Assembly (NCBI GenBank): GCA_029718625.1
Contig: CM056389.1
Location: 20,865,381 to 20,929,380 of the forward strand
Length of the DNA stretch: 64,000 nucleotides
Direction: 5' to 3'
From: Synaphobranchus kaupii
Taxonomy: Eukaryota; Chordata; Actinopteri; Anguilliformes; Synaphobranchidae
In this document: piece after piece, positions 43,581 through 53,767 of the stretch
Numbering within the stretch: the stretch's first letter is position 1
Layout: each line of letters starts with the position of its first letter
Notes under the pieces: model-generated
Database searches by the model: none
Seen by the model: the letters and a program-made list of their open reading frames with translations, nothing else
Told to the model about the DNA's origin: nothing
Program-made: the position numbers and the translations under genes

Positions 43581-43810
43581 CAGACCCTGAAAACTAAAAC
43601 AAATTCACATGTGTGATCAGAGAAATCCCATTATAGCTGCAATAACACAACATCTCTAGTTCTCAGGTCTTCTCAGGTCTGCATTGTTACCAAAGCTCCA
43701 CAGTATTGTCTTGTAGATGCTCTCGACTCCAAAAAGGCGAGGTCATACCTGTCTCAGGTTTAAGGTTGGCAGTCCTCTCTTCCTGGTGGTGTTTCAGGCT
43801 TTATCCTGCA
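43581..43810 (-). promoter_or_regulatory. OR3 leader: acceptor, 162-nt intron, donor, ATAAAGC box
   Basis: The acceptor TTTTCAG ends at 43587 and the donor GAGACAG/GTATGA lies at 43748, so the intron spans 43587-43748. ATAAAGC is near 43800. All match OR1 although the coding frame is dead, so gene death was recent relative to the duplication or the leader is decaying slowly. Confidence 0.55.
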
Positions 43811-43985
43811 CTCCCCTCTCTCTCCTGTCACTCATTTTGGAGGTGGGAGTGGATCCTCAGTGATGATGTAATGCGCTGAAAGATGGGTTGCAGATGCTGC
43901 TGCGTTTGTCATGTTACTGCAGTGTTACATGCGGCCTAGGGAAACAGGCCCAAAGGTGCAGCCTCCCTCTGAGATATATTATTAT

Positions 43986-44869
43986 TGTAGCCAGTGTTCG
44001 AATTGTCGTTGTGCTACCTTGTCATCTTACTTTTAAAAGCTTCAAACTAACATATTTTACTCAGAAAGTGGCATTAAGACATAGCTACAGATTATGAAAG
44101 CCAATACATTTTTCGAGTGCGGGGGAGAATGTTCCCACAAACCAGTAGCTAGCGTATTCACCGGTGAAAATGCATTCACGTTATTGTTGAGTGGTATGAG
44201 CACTGAAATTATTGGGGAAATTGGCCAGATTTAGCATTCGGTAAGTAGCTAGAGGTATAACTAGCGACTTACCTAACGCTAATCTGACCAATTACCAATT
44301 AAATTATTACCAATTAAAGTATCATATTTAATATTTGGTCGCATAGGCTATTTGGTCGCATAGGCTTGCATGCTGTTACTTCCTGAAGTCTGTGATGCAT
44401 CAACATCAAAAGACTCTCGATTTCTTATTTTCAGGTACTGTTAACGTTAAGCAGCCAAACAGCTTAGGTTAACCTACCGAACGTTAATATATTTTGCCAT
44501 GCAAACCGAGATGTTTGCAAAATATATATTTGCAATTCATGTACATATATGCAATTCCTAAAAACTAGAAAATAATGTTAGTGTTCTTACGTCACATATG
44601 CAGTCATAACGTTAACGTTGGTTATCCTCTTCTTCGGTGACATTGAATGGCTGTGTCTCAAACCATATACTCCGTGCTCCCAAGTAAGGTGAAGGTCGTT
44701 TAAATCTCCTTTGAGTTGAAAACTTTGAGTTGTATGAACTCGCCTCTCAATGCTTTTATCTGTATCATATAATACATAACTCTCCAGATGAAAAATGGAT
44801 TCATATAGAATAACTTTTCTCAAAGAATATAAGTAAAAATGTAGATAACTTTATTATAAATAATACTAT
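43986..44869. other. No gene seen
   Basis: AT-rich. 44325-44430 is a fragment of the R1/MITE core also seen at about 32530-32640 (inverted) and 33720-33790. No supported frame. Confidence 0.4.
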
Positions 44870-45665
44870 TCAAAACTTTAAGAAAATGAAAAAGCTTTTA
44901 AAAGAATCTATAATAATTCCTGGCAGCTTACCATTATGGAATAATTATTGGATACAAATTCAAAATAAACCACTTTGTTGGACTTCTTGGGAAGAAAATT
45001 GAATCTATTATCTTAAATATCTATTAAGTAATAATCAAGTGATACCCTTTGAGGAATTCAAAAAAGTGTATAATTTATCAGATAGTCATTTTCATTTCTG
45101 CAAATTAAAAATTTTATGAAACATAATTTTTAAATTTCTTCAGATAATAAGAGTGAATTGGACAGCATTCTCTTTGATAAAGCGAATAGTCATTATTTAA
45201 TAAGTAAAACATATAAAGTATTGTTGCAAGTGTATAATGCTACAGCTATATTCGATAACTAAATGGAATAAAGATTTGGCTCGAGATGATATTGAAACAT
45301 ATTGGAAAAATATATACAAAATACACAAGAAGCTATAATAAATGAAAACCTGAGGTTGATACAATTTAAACTTACAACAATAATTTATTATACAAGAAAC
45401 AAAATTCACAAATTTGATAAAGATATTTTAGATAAATGTTTGAAATGTAGAATACACCAAGACTTTGTAACTGGTATTACAAACTATAAAAAAGGAAATA
45501 GACTTTACACCCTCGTTATGTTTATTGCATGAATTGAAAAGGGATTCAGGGTTAAGAAAATCTCAATTAAAGGTTTTATTGGTCTCCTTCATAGTTTTGA
45601 AAAAAGTTATACTGAAAAATTGGAAAGCAAGTGTGGTGCCCGAAACTGGAAGAATGTAAGATTTT
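44870..45665 (+). pseudogene. L1-type LINE ORF2 C-terminal relic
   Basis: Frames give SLPLWNNYWIQIQNKPLCW, EEFKKVYNLSDSHFHFCKL, ISKTYKVLLQVYN, WNKDLARDDIETYWKNI, LRLIQFKL and DILDKCLKC. This order is that of the C-terminal third of vertebrate L1 ORF2, including the start of its Cys-rich end. At least five frame breaks and stops. AT-rich like its surroundings, so old. Confidence 0.75.
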
Positions 45666-45929
45666 GATGTCATATTATTTAAATATTGAGAAAGTTATAG
45701 CAAGAGAACGGATGAGACATTGAATGAACTACTAAGGGCAATAGATATTAGAACCTGAATTGTTGACAGTGAAAAGACGGAGGGAAATTAATAAAGGGGC
45801 ATGTATTCACAACTTTCCCGAACTCTGACCTTTCCCATGATTCATAGCGGCGTCATAGCGGAAGCCGGTTTCGTCCGTCCGGTCTACTGTGTTTACGTTT
45901 GTAGCTAGCTAACTGCTAACTAAAAAAAA

Positions 45930-46170
45930 ATGGCCACATTTCGCAGATGGTTACATGGATCGGATTATCTAACAAGTACTGGCGATAATACGGTGAAAGT
46001 GCCGCATCCGTCTATCCTAACGGAATAGGTAGACGATATGAAACAATGGCCCGACGTTAGCTACGTTGACATTGTCAACTACTTCATTCTTAGTGAGGGC
46101 GTTGATGGCGAGGAACTTAGAAATTACAAAAGCACAGAGGCTTATAATTATCTACATAGCAATAAAATCG
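45930..46170 (+). pseudogene. YqaJ-associated protein, first exon only
   Basis: Begins MATFRRWLHGSDYLTS and reads on through KQWPDVSYVDIVNYFILSEG and LRNYKSTEAYNYLHSNKIG to a donor GTAAAG at 46171. The W-P-x-V-x-x-x-D-I-x-x-Y and YKSTEAYNY phrases match the N-terminal region of fish proteins that carry a C-terminal YqaJ recombinase domain. One in-frame TAG lies at codon 33. No YqaJ domain is present, because the later exons are deleted. Confidence 0.6.
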
Positions 46171-46223
46171 GTAAAGTATTGTGTAAAAAAGTCTGCGAGT
46201 TTACTTTCTTCTCTTGTTTTCAC

Positions 46224-46379
46224 CTCGTCCTTGGGGATTGAATGTAGCGCGTAGGGTGCCGGACAACAACATGTCTTGCGAGTCTGTCTGTGTTGAAAAC
46301 AGGCTCCATTCATAAAATCTTTAAGTTTTCGCGAGTTATTTGTGCACCCGACAACGGCACATGTTGAGCTCGAAGACAT
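46224..46379 (-). pseudogene. THAP-like zinc finger, first exon only
   Basis: Minus-strand MSSSSTCAVVGCTNNSRKLK is the start of a C2CH THAP-like domain (C-x4-C then hydrophilic linker). It continues through ACFQHRQTRKTCCCPAPYAL to a donor GAG/GTGAAA. THAP domains serve as sequence-specific DNA binders in transposases. The second zinc half and catalytic domain are absent. It runs head-on into the plus-strand exon. Confidence 0.55.
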
Positions 46380-46434
46380 TATCTAGCTATCCTGTGACTG
46401 AGAACGGTACATTTGGCATAAAAAGTAAATGTTA

Positions 46435-47233
46435 GGCTGGCTTTAAACGGTGAAACTTTCACGCAACTTTAGTTGCTTGAAACTTAGGTGAAACTAAGTT
46501 GCAATTCAGTTGCATGGTGTAAAGCCCTCTGCAACGCACTTGAAACTTGTTTGAAACTCAGCCGCAACAGTTGCAAAACTCTCAACTTTGTTGACAACTT
46601 GTCAGATGATGTCGTCAAACTACCAATTTCACACACCCTTTTATGAATGGTAACCATAGCAACACCAACAGCTGATTAATAAAGCCGACACATAACGCTA
46701 AATCCGCTGATTTAAAAAGTTTGTATTCGTCAAATATCTTAGTTACAACAACTATAATCTAGCAAAGCAGTTTTGTGGTTAGAGGTGCAGTATTTATTCA
46801 GTTTGTAAATATGAACGTAACATAGTAGGGCTTTACCTAATGTAACGTTAACGTTAGCTAACGTGAGCAACGCTGGTTGCGAATGCGAGCAAGTTACTTC
46901 GCATAATCTGTGTATTAAAAACATTTTATCCAGCGAAATGTCTTAGATATGACAAATTACATCTAATAGTATCAAACTCTGTATCTATTGTAGCCTATTT
47001 TTTCAGATGTTTTCCCACTTGAAATAATCTAGCGAGAAAACAATATGACAGATGAAAATAAATTACCAATCTAGCTAGCAAATTTTTGTGAAATAAACTA
47101 TTAAATCGTGTTGCATGGGACTGATTCTTTTTTTAATTGCTTCGTGTAACTGTCAAGTTGCATGGAAATTATGTTGCATGCAATTTGCAACCTGCAACTA
47201 GTTGCGTGAAAGTTTCACCGTGTAAAGCCAGCC
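46435..47233. mobile_element. Harbinger-type MITE with TTA target duplication
   Basis: 799 bp with inverted ends GGCTGGCTTTAAACGGTGAA and GGCTGGCTTTACACGGTGAA (about 38 bp long), flanked by TTA at 46432-46434 and 47234-47236. The 3-bp TWA-type duplication fits PIF/Harbinger. The interior has recurring GTTGCAA/AAACTT words and no coding capacity. Confidence 0.85.
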
Positions 47234-47368
47234 TTAGCTACATTTTGGTCGGCGAAAGCGTTGGGTAAACCGGAAAGGAATAACCGGCAACCTCTGGCGT
47301 CCCGGAAGTGTCGAGTGTCATGACGACACCCATTGTCTCTCGCAGGAAAGTGGTGAATACAATATGTA

Positions 47369-49084
47369 TGTAATGAGGCGTGACGTGTGAGGTGGGAGGA
47401 GCCAAACGCAGCAAGGGAATTCTTTAAGCCCTATGGCCACGAAGGCGGGATACCCCGCAGATAAGGGAGAAGACAAGACAACGAACAACGAACACCACTA
47501 CAGACGCTACTAACCGGCTCACTGTCACACGCCAAGTAGAGCGCAAGGACAGGAATCTGAATAGCCAGAAATAATACGCGCCCTGTCTCGGTAACGAGAC
47601 ACATAAGAACGGGCGAGTAGCGTAAAGACAAACATAAAACACAGTCAACAAACACTGCAAAATAATACGATAGTATTTGTGGAGGCGAAAGGAACAGATC
47701 CAACATTCCCAGGCTACTCTCAAACTCGCGGTCACACACAAACGTGTCCACAACATCGCCCAATCTTCCCTATAGGAAGACATGCACCAAAAGACGAAAC
47801 AGAACAGCAGTTCCGAACAAAATCGTCAAAAACTCCATGCAAGGAGAAAGGCACCGAAAGGAACGAACAGGACAGGCAGTACCGGACATTTACCGGCTAG
47901 ACCAAAGCGAGATTAGTTGAAAATACACGCCCTGCCTCTCTATGAAGAGAAATATAACGAGGCGAACAGGAACAAAGATTTAACGTTCCATGGCTAGTTT
48001 AATAGGCTCGCAGTCAAATGCAGAAAACAAAGGGGTAAACACCCGATCTCCCAGGAGAGAGAAACATTTTACAGGTGAGCCGACGGAGCACCGTCGTCCC
48101 ATAACTTTACTTATCCAAATAGACTAACGCAAGCTTAATTGAAAACACACGCCCTAGCCTCTCAGTAAAAGAATATGTAACGAGGCGAAGGAACAGAGAG
48201 CTAACGTTCCGAGGCTATTTTCGGAAACACGCAGTCACACACAAACATGTCCACAAACCTCGCCCAAACTCCACACAAGGAGAAACATACCCGGAACCCG
48301 AACAGAACAACAGTTCCGAACAAAATCGTCCCGTAGGTAAAAAGGACGGAGGACAGCTGCAACAAAAGACCAATGCAAAAATAGCACGACAGCCTCTCAG
48401 TATAAACAAAAACCCTGACTCACAACAAAGGGGAACGTAGTCCATGAGAAGGAGACAAAACAGGGAATAAACGTACCAAAGCTACTCACTGGCTCACCGT
48501 AACACGGAAATGAGTAGAAGCAAACGCCAGGACTCTCTGTAAGAACCCTTAACAGGCGAGAATGGAACAAAGAACAGCTACTCTATACTTCTACGAGCTA
48601 AGAACTAAGTAGAAGCGAAACGCCCGATCTCCCTATGAGACGACATGCACCGAAGGGCGAACAGAACTACAGTTCCGAACAGAATCGCCCAAATCTCCAT
48701 ACACGGAGAAAAAGCACAAAAAGGCGAAATAGAGCAGAGATCCGCGGTCCCATACTTCTACAAGATAAGTAACTACCAAGCCAGCAAGAAATAAGCCCTG
48801 CCTCAACAAGGAGACGTTAAAATAGGCGAGTAGCCCAAATGGTACGAATAACTCACAGCCAACAAAGACACCACAGTACAAAACAATAAACAATCAATAT
48901 AGAAGCCCCGATAGAAGGAAACGGAAGGCTTAAATAGCTCTCAGTGGCCACGCACAGGTGTAGACGCTAACAGAAGCTCCGCAAACTCAGCAGGGCGGAG
49001 CAAGCATCTACCAAAAGGGCAGCGCCCTCGCGTGGCCACTAAGGAAAACGACCGCATAGGGAAACAGGGTTAAAAACCATGACA
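47369..49084 (-). mobile_element. Solo LTR of a gypsy-like element, 5-bp TSD
   Basis: 1716 bp starting TGTAATGAGG and ending AACCATGACA (plus-strand reading; TG...CA both ways), flanked by ATGTA at 47364-47368 and 49085-49089. The last 20 bp and the GGGA(A)TTCTTTAAG word near the start match the LTR at 53082-53767, which is attached to gag, so this LTR is minus-oriented. The interior has several degenerate repeats of about 190 bp (phrases GCCCTGCCTCTC and AACGAGGCGAA). No internal coding region, so it arose by LTR-LTR recombination. Confidence 0.85.
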
Positions 49085-49667
49085 ATGTATAGATATGTAT
49101 ATGAGTAGGTGTATGTATGTATCACTAGTTCTCGAGAGTTGGGACAAAACACATTTTAATTATCTTTTTTTTAAAATGCACACTATATTCATTAGAGTTA
49201 TATATTTCTGTAGAGAAAGGTCTTAGCTATTTAACCATGTAAAGGAACAGGTTCTAAATAAAAACAAATTTTTAACAAATAAACATGTTTCCCTTTAGAA
49301 CTTGATTTGTGTCAACTCCGTCAGACACACTAAAAAGTATACAATTTTAATTCTTCCAGTCCAACAAGAATCTAAAGTTCTGAAGTATGTTGTAATAGTG
49401 TTTAGTTACTCTGATATGTAATAAAATACAATATGTAAACTTAAGTTGTGATTTCACACTATTCTGAAAACCCAGATTTCTAAATATCTGCATTTTCAAA
49501 CTTTGTTTTTATAATATTAAAATTAAAAACAATTTCCTTAAATAAATAAGACATAAGAGGATGTAGATCAGATGGTCCTTTATTACATAAACAACATAAA
49601 CTGAAGAAAGAATTAATTTTTTTTCAAAAATTAACAAAAACATACATCTGACGGTAAAGAGAATACC
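49085..49667. other. No gene seen
   Basis: AT-rich. The word TGTCAACTCCGTCAG at 49313 recurs in both orientations at 50768-50870 and 51420-51495. This region and 50690-51500 may be one larger repeat split by the Penelope-like insertion (ATCTGACGGT at 49647 and 50766). Confidence 0.4.
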
Positions 49668-49751
49668 AAACCCGGACTACTTCGCTAGGACTAACCCGAG
49701 ATAAGGAGGACTGGAGCACACAGAGCTCAGAGCAAAACAAAATATTTTAAT

Positions 49752-49790
49752 ACGACTGACGTTTCGACGTCAACGACGTCTTCTTCAGAG
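49752..49790 (-). ncRNA. Hammerhead-ribozyme-like motif
   Basis: On the minus strand CTGAAGA is followed by GACGTC-GTT-GACGTC (a perfect six-pair stem) and GAAAC-GTC. CUGANGA, a stem, then GAAA is the hammerhead core, and hammerheads are known in Penelope-like element ends. One A before the stem is unpaired. Only the left arm has it. Cleavage is not shown. Confidence 0.4.
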
Positions 49791-50036
49791 TCAAAATGGA
49801 AATACAGACAAATGCACCGGGAGGTATATAAATACCCTCCCATCAATTACACAAAATAAGGTGCGCATGTGTAGGACTAATAAATCTCGTCATAGATACC
49901 ACATATACAATGTTATCTTCTTTAACAGGATAAAGAGAAGAACGGCAAATGTCATAGGTAAATGAACTAAATAATTGTCTATTGTGAACATGGCATAAAA
50001 CAATATAAAATGAAAATCAAAAAGCCTGTACACAAG

Positions 50037-50354
50037 TTACAAAAAACATGAAAGATTCAGCGACTCATTTAACCCATTGGGTTCCACACTATTGAGTGTA
50101 TGTATCCAGTACGCCTCCCTGCGGAGCAGTTGCTTAATAATATCTCCGCCTCTGGATGATGAAGTGACTCTCTCAATACCCCAAAATTTTAGAGAAGAGA
50201 CAGAACCATGATTGGCTTCAGCGTAATGTCGCGCAATAGCATAGTCCATATTTTTAGACCGGATCGCGGTCTTATGTTCAGCAATTCTAAGTTTGAGGGC
50301 TCTCTTAGTCTGTCCGATGTAGATTTTGGAGCATATACATTTCAGCATATACAT
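50037..50354 (-). pseudogene. Penelope-like GIY-YIG endonuclease domain
   Basis: The frame reads CICSKIYIGQTKRALKLRI (the YIG half of GIY-YIG, with K-Y-I-G preceded by C-x-C), AEHKTAIRSK, ARHYAEANHGS, FWGIERV, RGGDIIKQLLRREAYWIHTL and NGLNES. These blocks in this order typify the C-terminal endonuclease of Penelope-like elements, which nicks target DNA for integration. The catalytic Arg and Glu blocks (KRALKLRI, RREAYW) look intact. No RT is present upstream because the sequence turns into its own inverted copy at about 50345. Confidence 0.85.
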
Positions 50355-50767
50355 TATGCTCCAAAATCTACATCGGACAGACTAAGAGAGCCCTCAAACT
50401 TAGAATTGCTGAACATAAGACCGCGATCCGGTCTAAAAATATGGACTATGCTATTGCGCGACATTACGCTGAAGCCAATCATGGTTCTGTCTCTTCTCTA
50501 AAATTTTGGGGTATTGAGAGAGTCACTTCATCATCCAGAGGCGGAGATATTATTAAGCAACTGCTCCGCAGGGAGGCGTACTAGTCGTATTAAAATATTT
50601 TGTTTTGCTCTGAGCTCTGTGTGCTCCAGTCCTCCTTATCTCGGGTTAGTCCTAGCGAAGTAGTCCGGGTTTGGTATTCTCTTTATTCACTGGTCCTTCT
50701 GTTGAGCACCTATAGTTCCTTGTCTATATAGCCGGCTTGTAGCGCGTTTGGGATCACCCCCTTTATA

Positions 50768-50870
50768 CATCTGACGGTGTTGACGAAGAACTGACGGTGT
50801 TGACGAAGAACTGACGGTGTTGACGAAAAACTGACGGTGTTGACGAAAAACTGACGGTGTTGACAAAAAA
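50768..50870. repeat. 20-bp minisatellite (5 units)
   Basis: Five near-identical tandem copies of CTGACGGTGTTGACGAAGAA, varying only in the A/G-rich end. Similar to the dispersed CTGACGGAGTTGAC words nearby. Confidence 0.92.
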
Positions 50871-50879
50871 TGTGTGTGC

Positions 50880-52421
50880 ATTGCTGATTAACGAACAAAT
50901 GTGTTTTTAAACAGATGGAGGTGACAATAGATGAAGAACTAACTACTCCTCGTCTTATATTGAACATACTGTAAATTCAGTTATAATAAACATACTGTAC
51001 ATACACCGTTTCCAACTATTATAAATTATACCGTTTCCAACTATCAAAAAAACAATAATGGAGAGCAGGGGCCCTTCTCCTACAATACATACACATCATA
51101 CAATACATAGAAGTGGGTCCCTCTACAGAGGCCGCCATTCAATGTAATATTCAGTTTCACAACCAGATGTTGCGAAAATCTACACACTGGCTTTTTTATT
51201 TAATATATAAGTGCTGGGAAAGTTACACAATAATAAGCAGACCACAGCCTGCCCATGCTCTACAAGTCAGAAGTGTAGGTTATACAGTATGGTTAAATAA
51301 TGTAATGCATGCTATATATGTACATTTATGTGTAAATAAAACCCTGAAATAACATTTTAATCCTTTACTATGTTCATAAATAATATTATATTAGCACATT
51401 AAGAGGTTATAGGTGGATTTGTCAACTCCGTCAGCTTACACGTCAACTCCATCAGACGTAGAACCTGACGGAGTTGACGTCTGACGGAGTTGACGTAAGG
51501 GCATGTATTTTCCCTCCAAAACATGTATTGTACACTGCAGCTAGCTAGTTTTTCCTCAGTTGCTAGCTGTCTCAATAACCTCACTAAAATGCTTAAATTC
51601 AATCCACTATGGTTATTAATATTTTATGTTCTCTTTTTTGTTGTTGTGTGAGAACAAGTGTATATGGCATGTTTTGAATGTAATGATATTATGATATGTA
51701 TTACGTTTTGTTTGATTAAATAATAAAAAATAAAAGATATTTTCCGAATGCAAACATTTTTTTATCTGCAAATGAATGTTATTTACCATTTTTATAAGTC
51801 AGTTGTATGCTCTTGCTATGGTAACTTACAGAAGAGAACGTTATGGCTCGCAGTAAAAAAGATTAAACACCAAACTGCTTTTCTAACTCCGTGATAATTT
51901 AACTATGCCTAGATACGTTAGTTACCTTACCACGTATTGCATTTGCATTATCTTAAAAACAATAACAAGTTTATGCAGTAGCCTAAGTTAAAGTTACTAT
52001 TTGTAGCCTACAAGGCAGAGTAGCCGTCTGCCTTCCAATAACACTAGTCACTGAGGGAAAGAAAGTAGGCAGGCTACATTCTGCTTATTTTACTGTATCA
52101 ATTCACTTTATTTATTTCACTTATTTTATTGAATGTTTTGGACTCTGAATTAGACGGTTGTGGAGCAATAGCCATTCATAGGTTGTGTAGCTGTCCAGGC
52201 AGCGCATGAATTTATAATGGTGATCAAGCCTGTGACCCGGATGACCATTCATATACAAGCATTTAAAGGGTAAGAAAGCACTAAAACAACTTATTTTAGA
52301 TTAAAACTGATACATTTGGTTTTTTCTAAGTATTACTGATTGATCCTGGTCCAAATCTTGACAAATTACTGCAGTCAGCACACAAAAGCGCAAACTTTAA
52401 GAATCTGGCTCAAAAGTGTGT
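50880..52421. other. No gene seen
   Basis: AT-rich. 51420-51495 holds GTCAACTCCGTCAG, GTCAACTCCATCAG and twice CTGACGGAGTTGAC in opposing orientation (possible hairpin). 52066-52145 matches the repeat at 35262-35340. No supported frame. Confidence 0.45.
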
Positions 52422-53066
52422 CTAGTGGTAAAACTTTTTTTTTTTTAAGAGCGAAATTAAAGACCACCCTGTCTCTCCGGCCAGTGCTCGGAACCTGATG
52501 GAAAAACCTGCTACGGTATCGGTACCCTGGCGGAGATGGGTTAGTCGCATGGCGGACTCTTGCCCAGAGACGTCATGATCAAAGACTAACTCCCTCTCAT
52601 CCATCAGTTTCTCCGCAACGTTCATAATAGGGCTATTAGCCCGAATCAAGGGACTAGCCCAGTTGAGACCGGTACCAGTGAGCAGCGAGAGGATAAGGGC
52701 TACCCGAGAATTTTGTGTGTCAAAGCGCAAGGGCTGAGCCTTAAAAAAAATAAGGCATTGCGTTAAAAAAGCCCTGCACTTCCCTGACTGCCCATCATAG
52801 CAGAGAGGCATTTGGAGTTTGGGCTCCTTCCGCGTGAATTGGATGGGCGGCAGGGGAGGGGTACTCTCGGGGGCGGATGCTTGTGCATTGGGTGTTTTAT
52901 TAGCAAGGGGTAGTTGGCGAACACTCTCCGCCAACTCACGGAACCAACCCTCCAGGTTCTGCTGCTGAGTCTAGAGAGCCCGAAGACCCTCCTCATGAGC
53001 ACTCAGTACAGTTAGCGGGGTAGCCCCGTCCTGGTCAGCGGCTACATGTGTTGCTGGCACCTCCAT
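52422..53066 (-). pseudogene. Ty3/gypsy gag, 5' half
   Basis: From an ATG at 53066 (MEVPATHVAADQDGATPL) the frame runs to an in-frame TAG at about codon 39, then continues in the same frame WFRELAESVRQLPLAN, MPLCYDGQSGKCRAFLTQCL, LILSLLTGTGLNWASPLI and FSIRFRALAGETGW. The C-x-x-F-L-x-Q-C and LTG-x-x-L-x-W-A phrases are those of gypsy gag/PEG10-like capsids. It ends in poly(T) near 52440, so capsid C-terminus, zinc knuckle and all of pol are missing. The LTR abuts it upstream. Confidence 0.85.
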
Positions 53067-53081
53067 GTGACTTAGGTGTTC

Positions 53082-53767
53082 TGTAAGGGGGAGGCAAATG
53101 GTTCGGAGGTCCAAATGCAACTAAAGGGATTCTTTAAGTGTCCAATAAAGAACACCAATGAGGCGGACAGAATCCGCGAATAAGGGAGAAAAAACAGAAA
53201 GAAAAAACAGCTCCTGCTCTCCAAGCTGGAGAGTAATACAAAGGAGACTGAAAAAGGGAGAAATAATAGCGACCCGAAAATAATCGGGCGAGCGAGACTC
53301 GTAGGCTCGAGAAAATTAAAATAAAGAAAAATGCCTCTCACTCTCGATAGAGAGAAAACAAGGAAATAAAGAGAGGTACAGAGCAAACAGAAAGAAAAAC
53401 TGTCTCAGAGAGACCAGAGCGGTAGCAGGAGCGAGGGACAGAAAAAGCAAAGGAAATGTGTATCCTATGTGTGTCTAACGCACAAAAAGGCAAGTCCCTC
53501 ATAACTCCAAAGCAGGGCAATGAAGGACAGAGGTCTCCTTAGAGTGCCTACCTATACCTTAGCGGCTTAAAGTCAAAATGAGCAAATGACAACCAAGCAC
53601 CGGAAGGAGGAAATCCTAGGCTTAAATAGAAACAAGAAATCCGCAACAGGTGCACTCACTAAGTGCCGGAAAGAACGGAAATCCCGGTGTGGAACACCGA
53701 AAAATCAGATCGATTGCCCCGTCGAACAGACCGTAGAACAAAGGAAAGATAGGCGCAAACCATGACA
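53082..53767 (-). mobile_element. 5' LTR of the gypsy element
   Basis: Ends TGTAAGGGGG and AAACCATGACA parallel the solo LTR at 47369-49084, and it lies 15 bp from the gag ATG. It is 686 bp, less than half the solo LTR, because the internal repeats are fewer. The right edge abuts ACTGC, possibly one target copy. No partner LTR is seen. Confidence 0.8.

Larger units (their letters stand above)
41680..43985. repeat. OR duplication module 3
   Basis: Flanks shared with modules 1 and 2: the downstream part includes GGGGAATCCCTGCAGCAGAG (compare 29417), TTAAATTTGTTCCTCAG (compare 9245) and the 42000-42640 stretch. The upstream part runs to about 43985. Unlike module 1 it has no hAT-like insertion, and unlike module 2 a short leader intron. 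Confidence 0.8.
45797..47363. mobile_element. ISL2EU-like DNA transposon derivative (YqaJ/THAP ends)
   Basis: Inverted ends ATGTATTCACAACTTTCC (left) and TTGTATTCACCACTTTCC (right, reverse strand) bound a block with two convergent first exons: a YqaJ-family-like protein on plus (45930-46170) and a THAP-like zinc finger on minus (46379-46224). As I recall it, ISL2EU (IS4EU) transposons carry both a THAP-type transposase and a YqaJ nuclease, hence the call. Everything between the two donor sites (46171-46223) is missing, so this is an internal-deletion derivative. A Harbinger MITE (46435-47233) is nested in it. Confidence 0.55.
49668..50690. mobile_element. Penelope-like retroelement in head-to-head inverted form
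   Basis: The outer ends 49668-49757 and 50584-50690 are inverted copies (ACCAAACCCGGACTACTTCG). Inner arms 50100-50336 and 50357-50582 are also perfect inverted copies, each carrying the GIY-YIG endonuclease end of ORF. The right arm lacks about 350 bp between the endonuclease and the terminal segment. Inverted, truncated junctions are a known feature of Penelope-like elements. It lies between two TCTGACGGT words, so it probably inserted into another repeat. Confidence 0.82.

Noticed and set aside
47424..47783. Two overlapping minus-strand frames of 110-119 codons
   Set aside because: They lie inside the solo LTR, overlap each other in different frames and resemble no family.
50768..50870. 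Regularly repeated 20-bp unit as a CRISPR array
   Set aside because: Units are contiguous with no unique spacers, and the genome is a fish.
50687..50967. Minus-strand frames with repeated SSTPSVLRQHRQ phrases
   Set aside because: They are translations of the 20-bp minisatellite.
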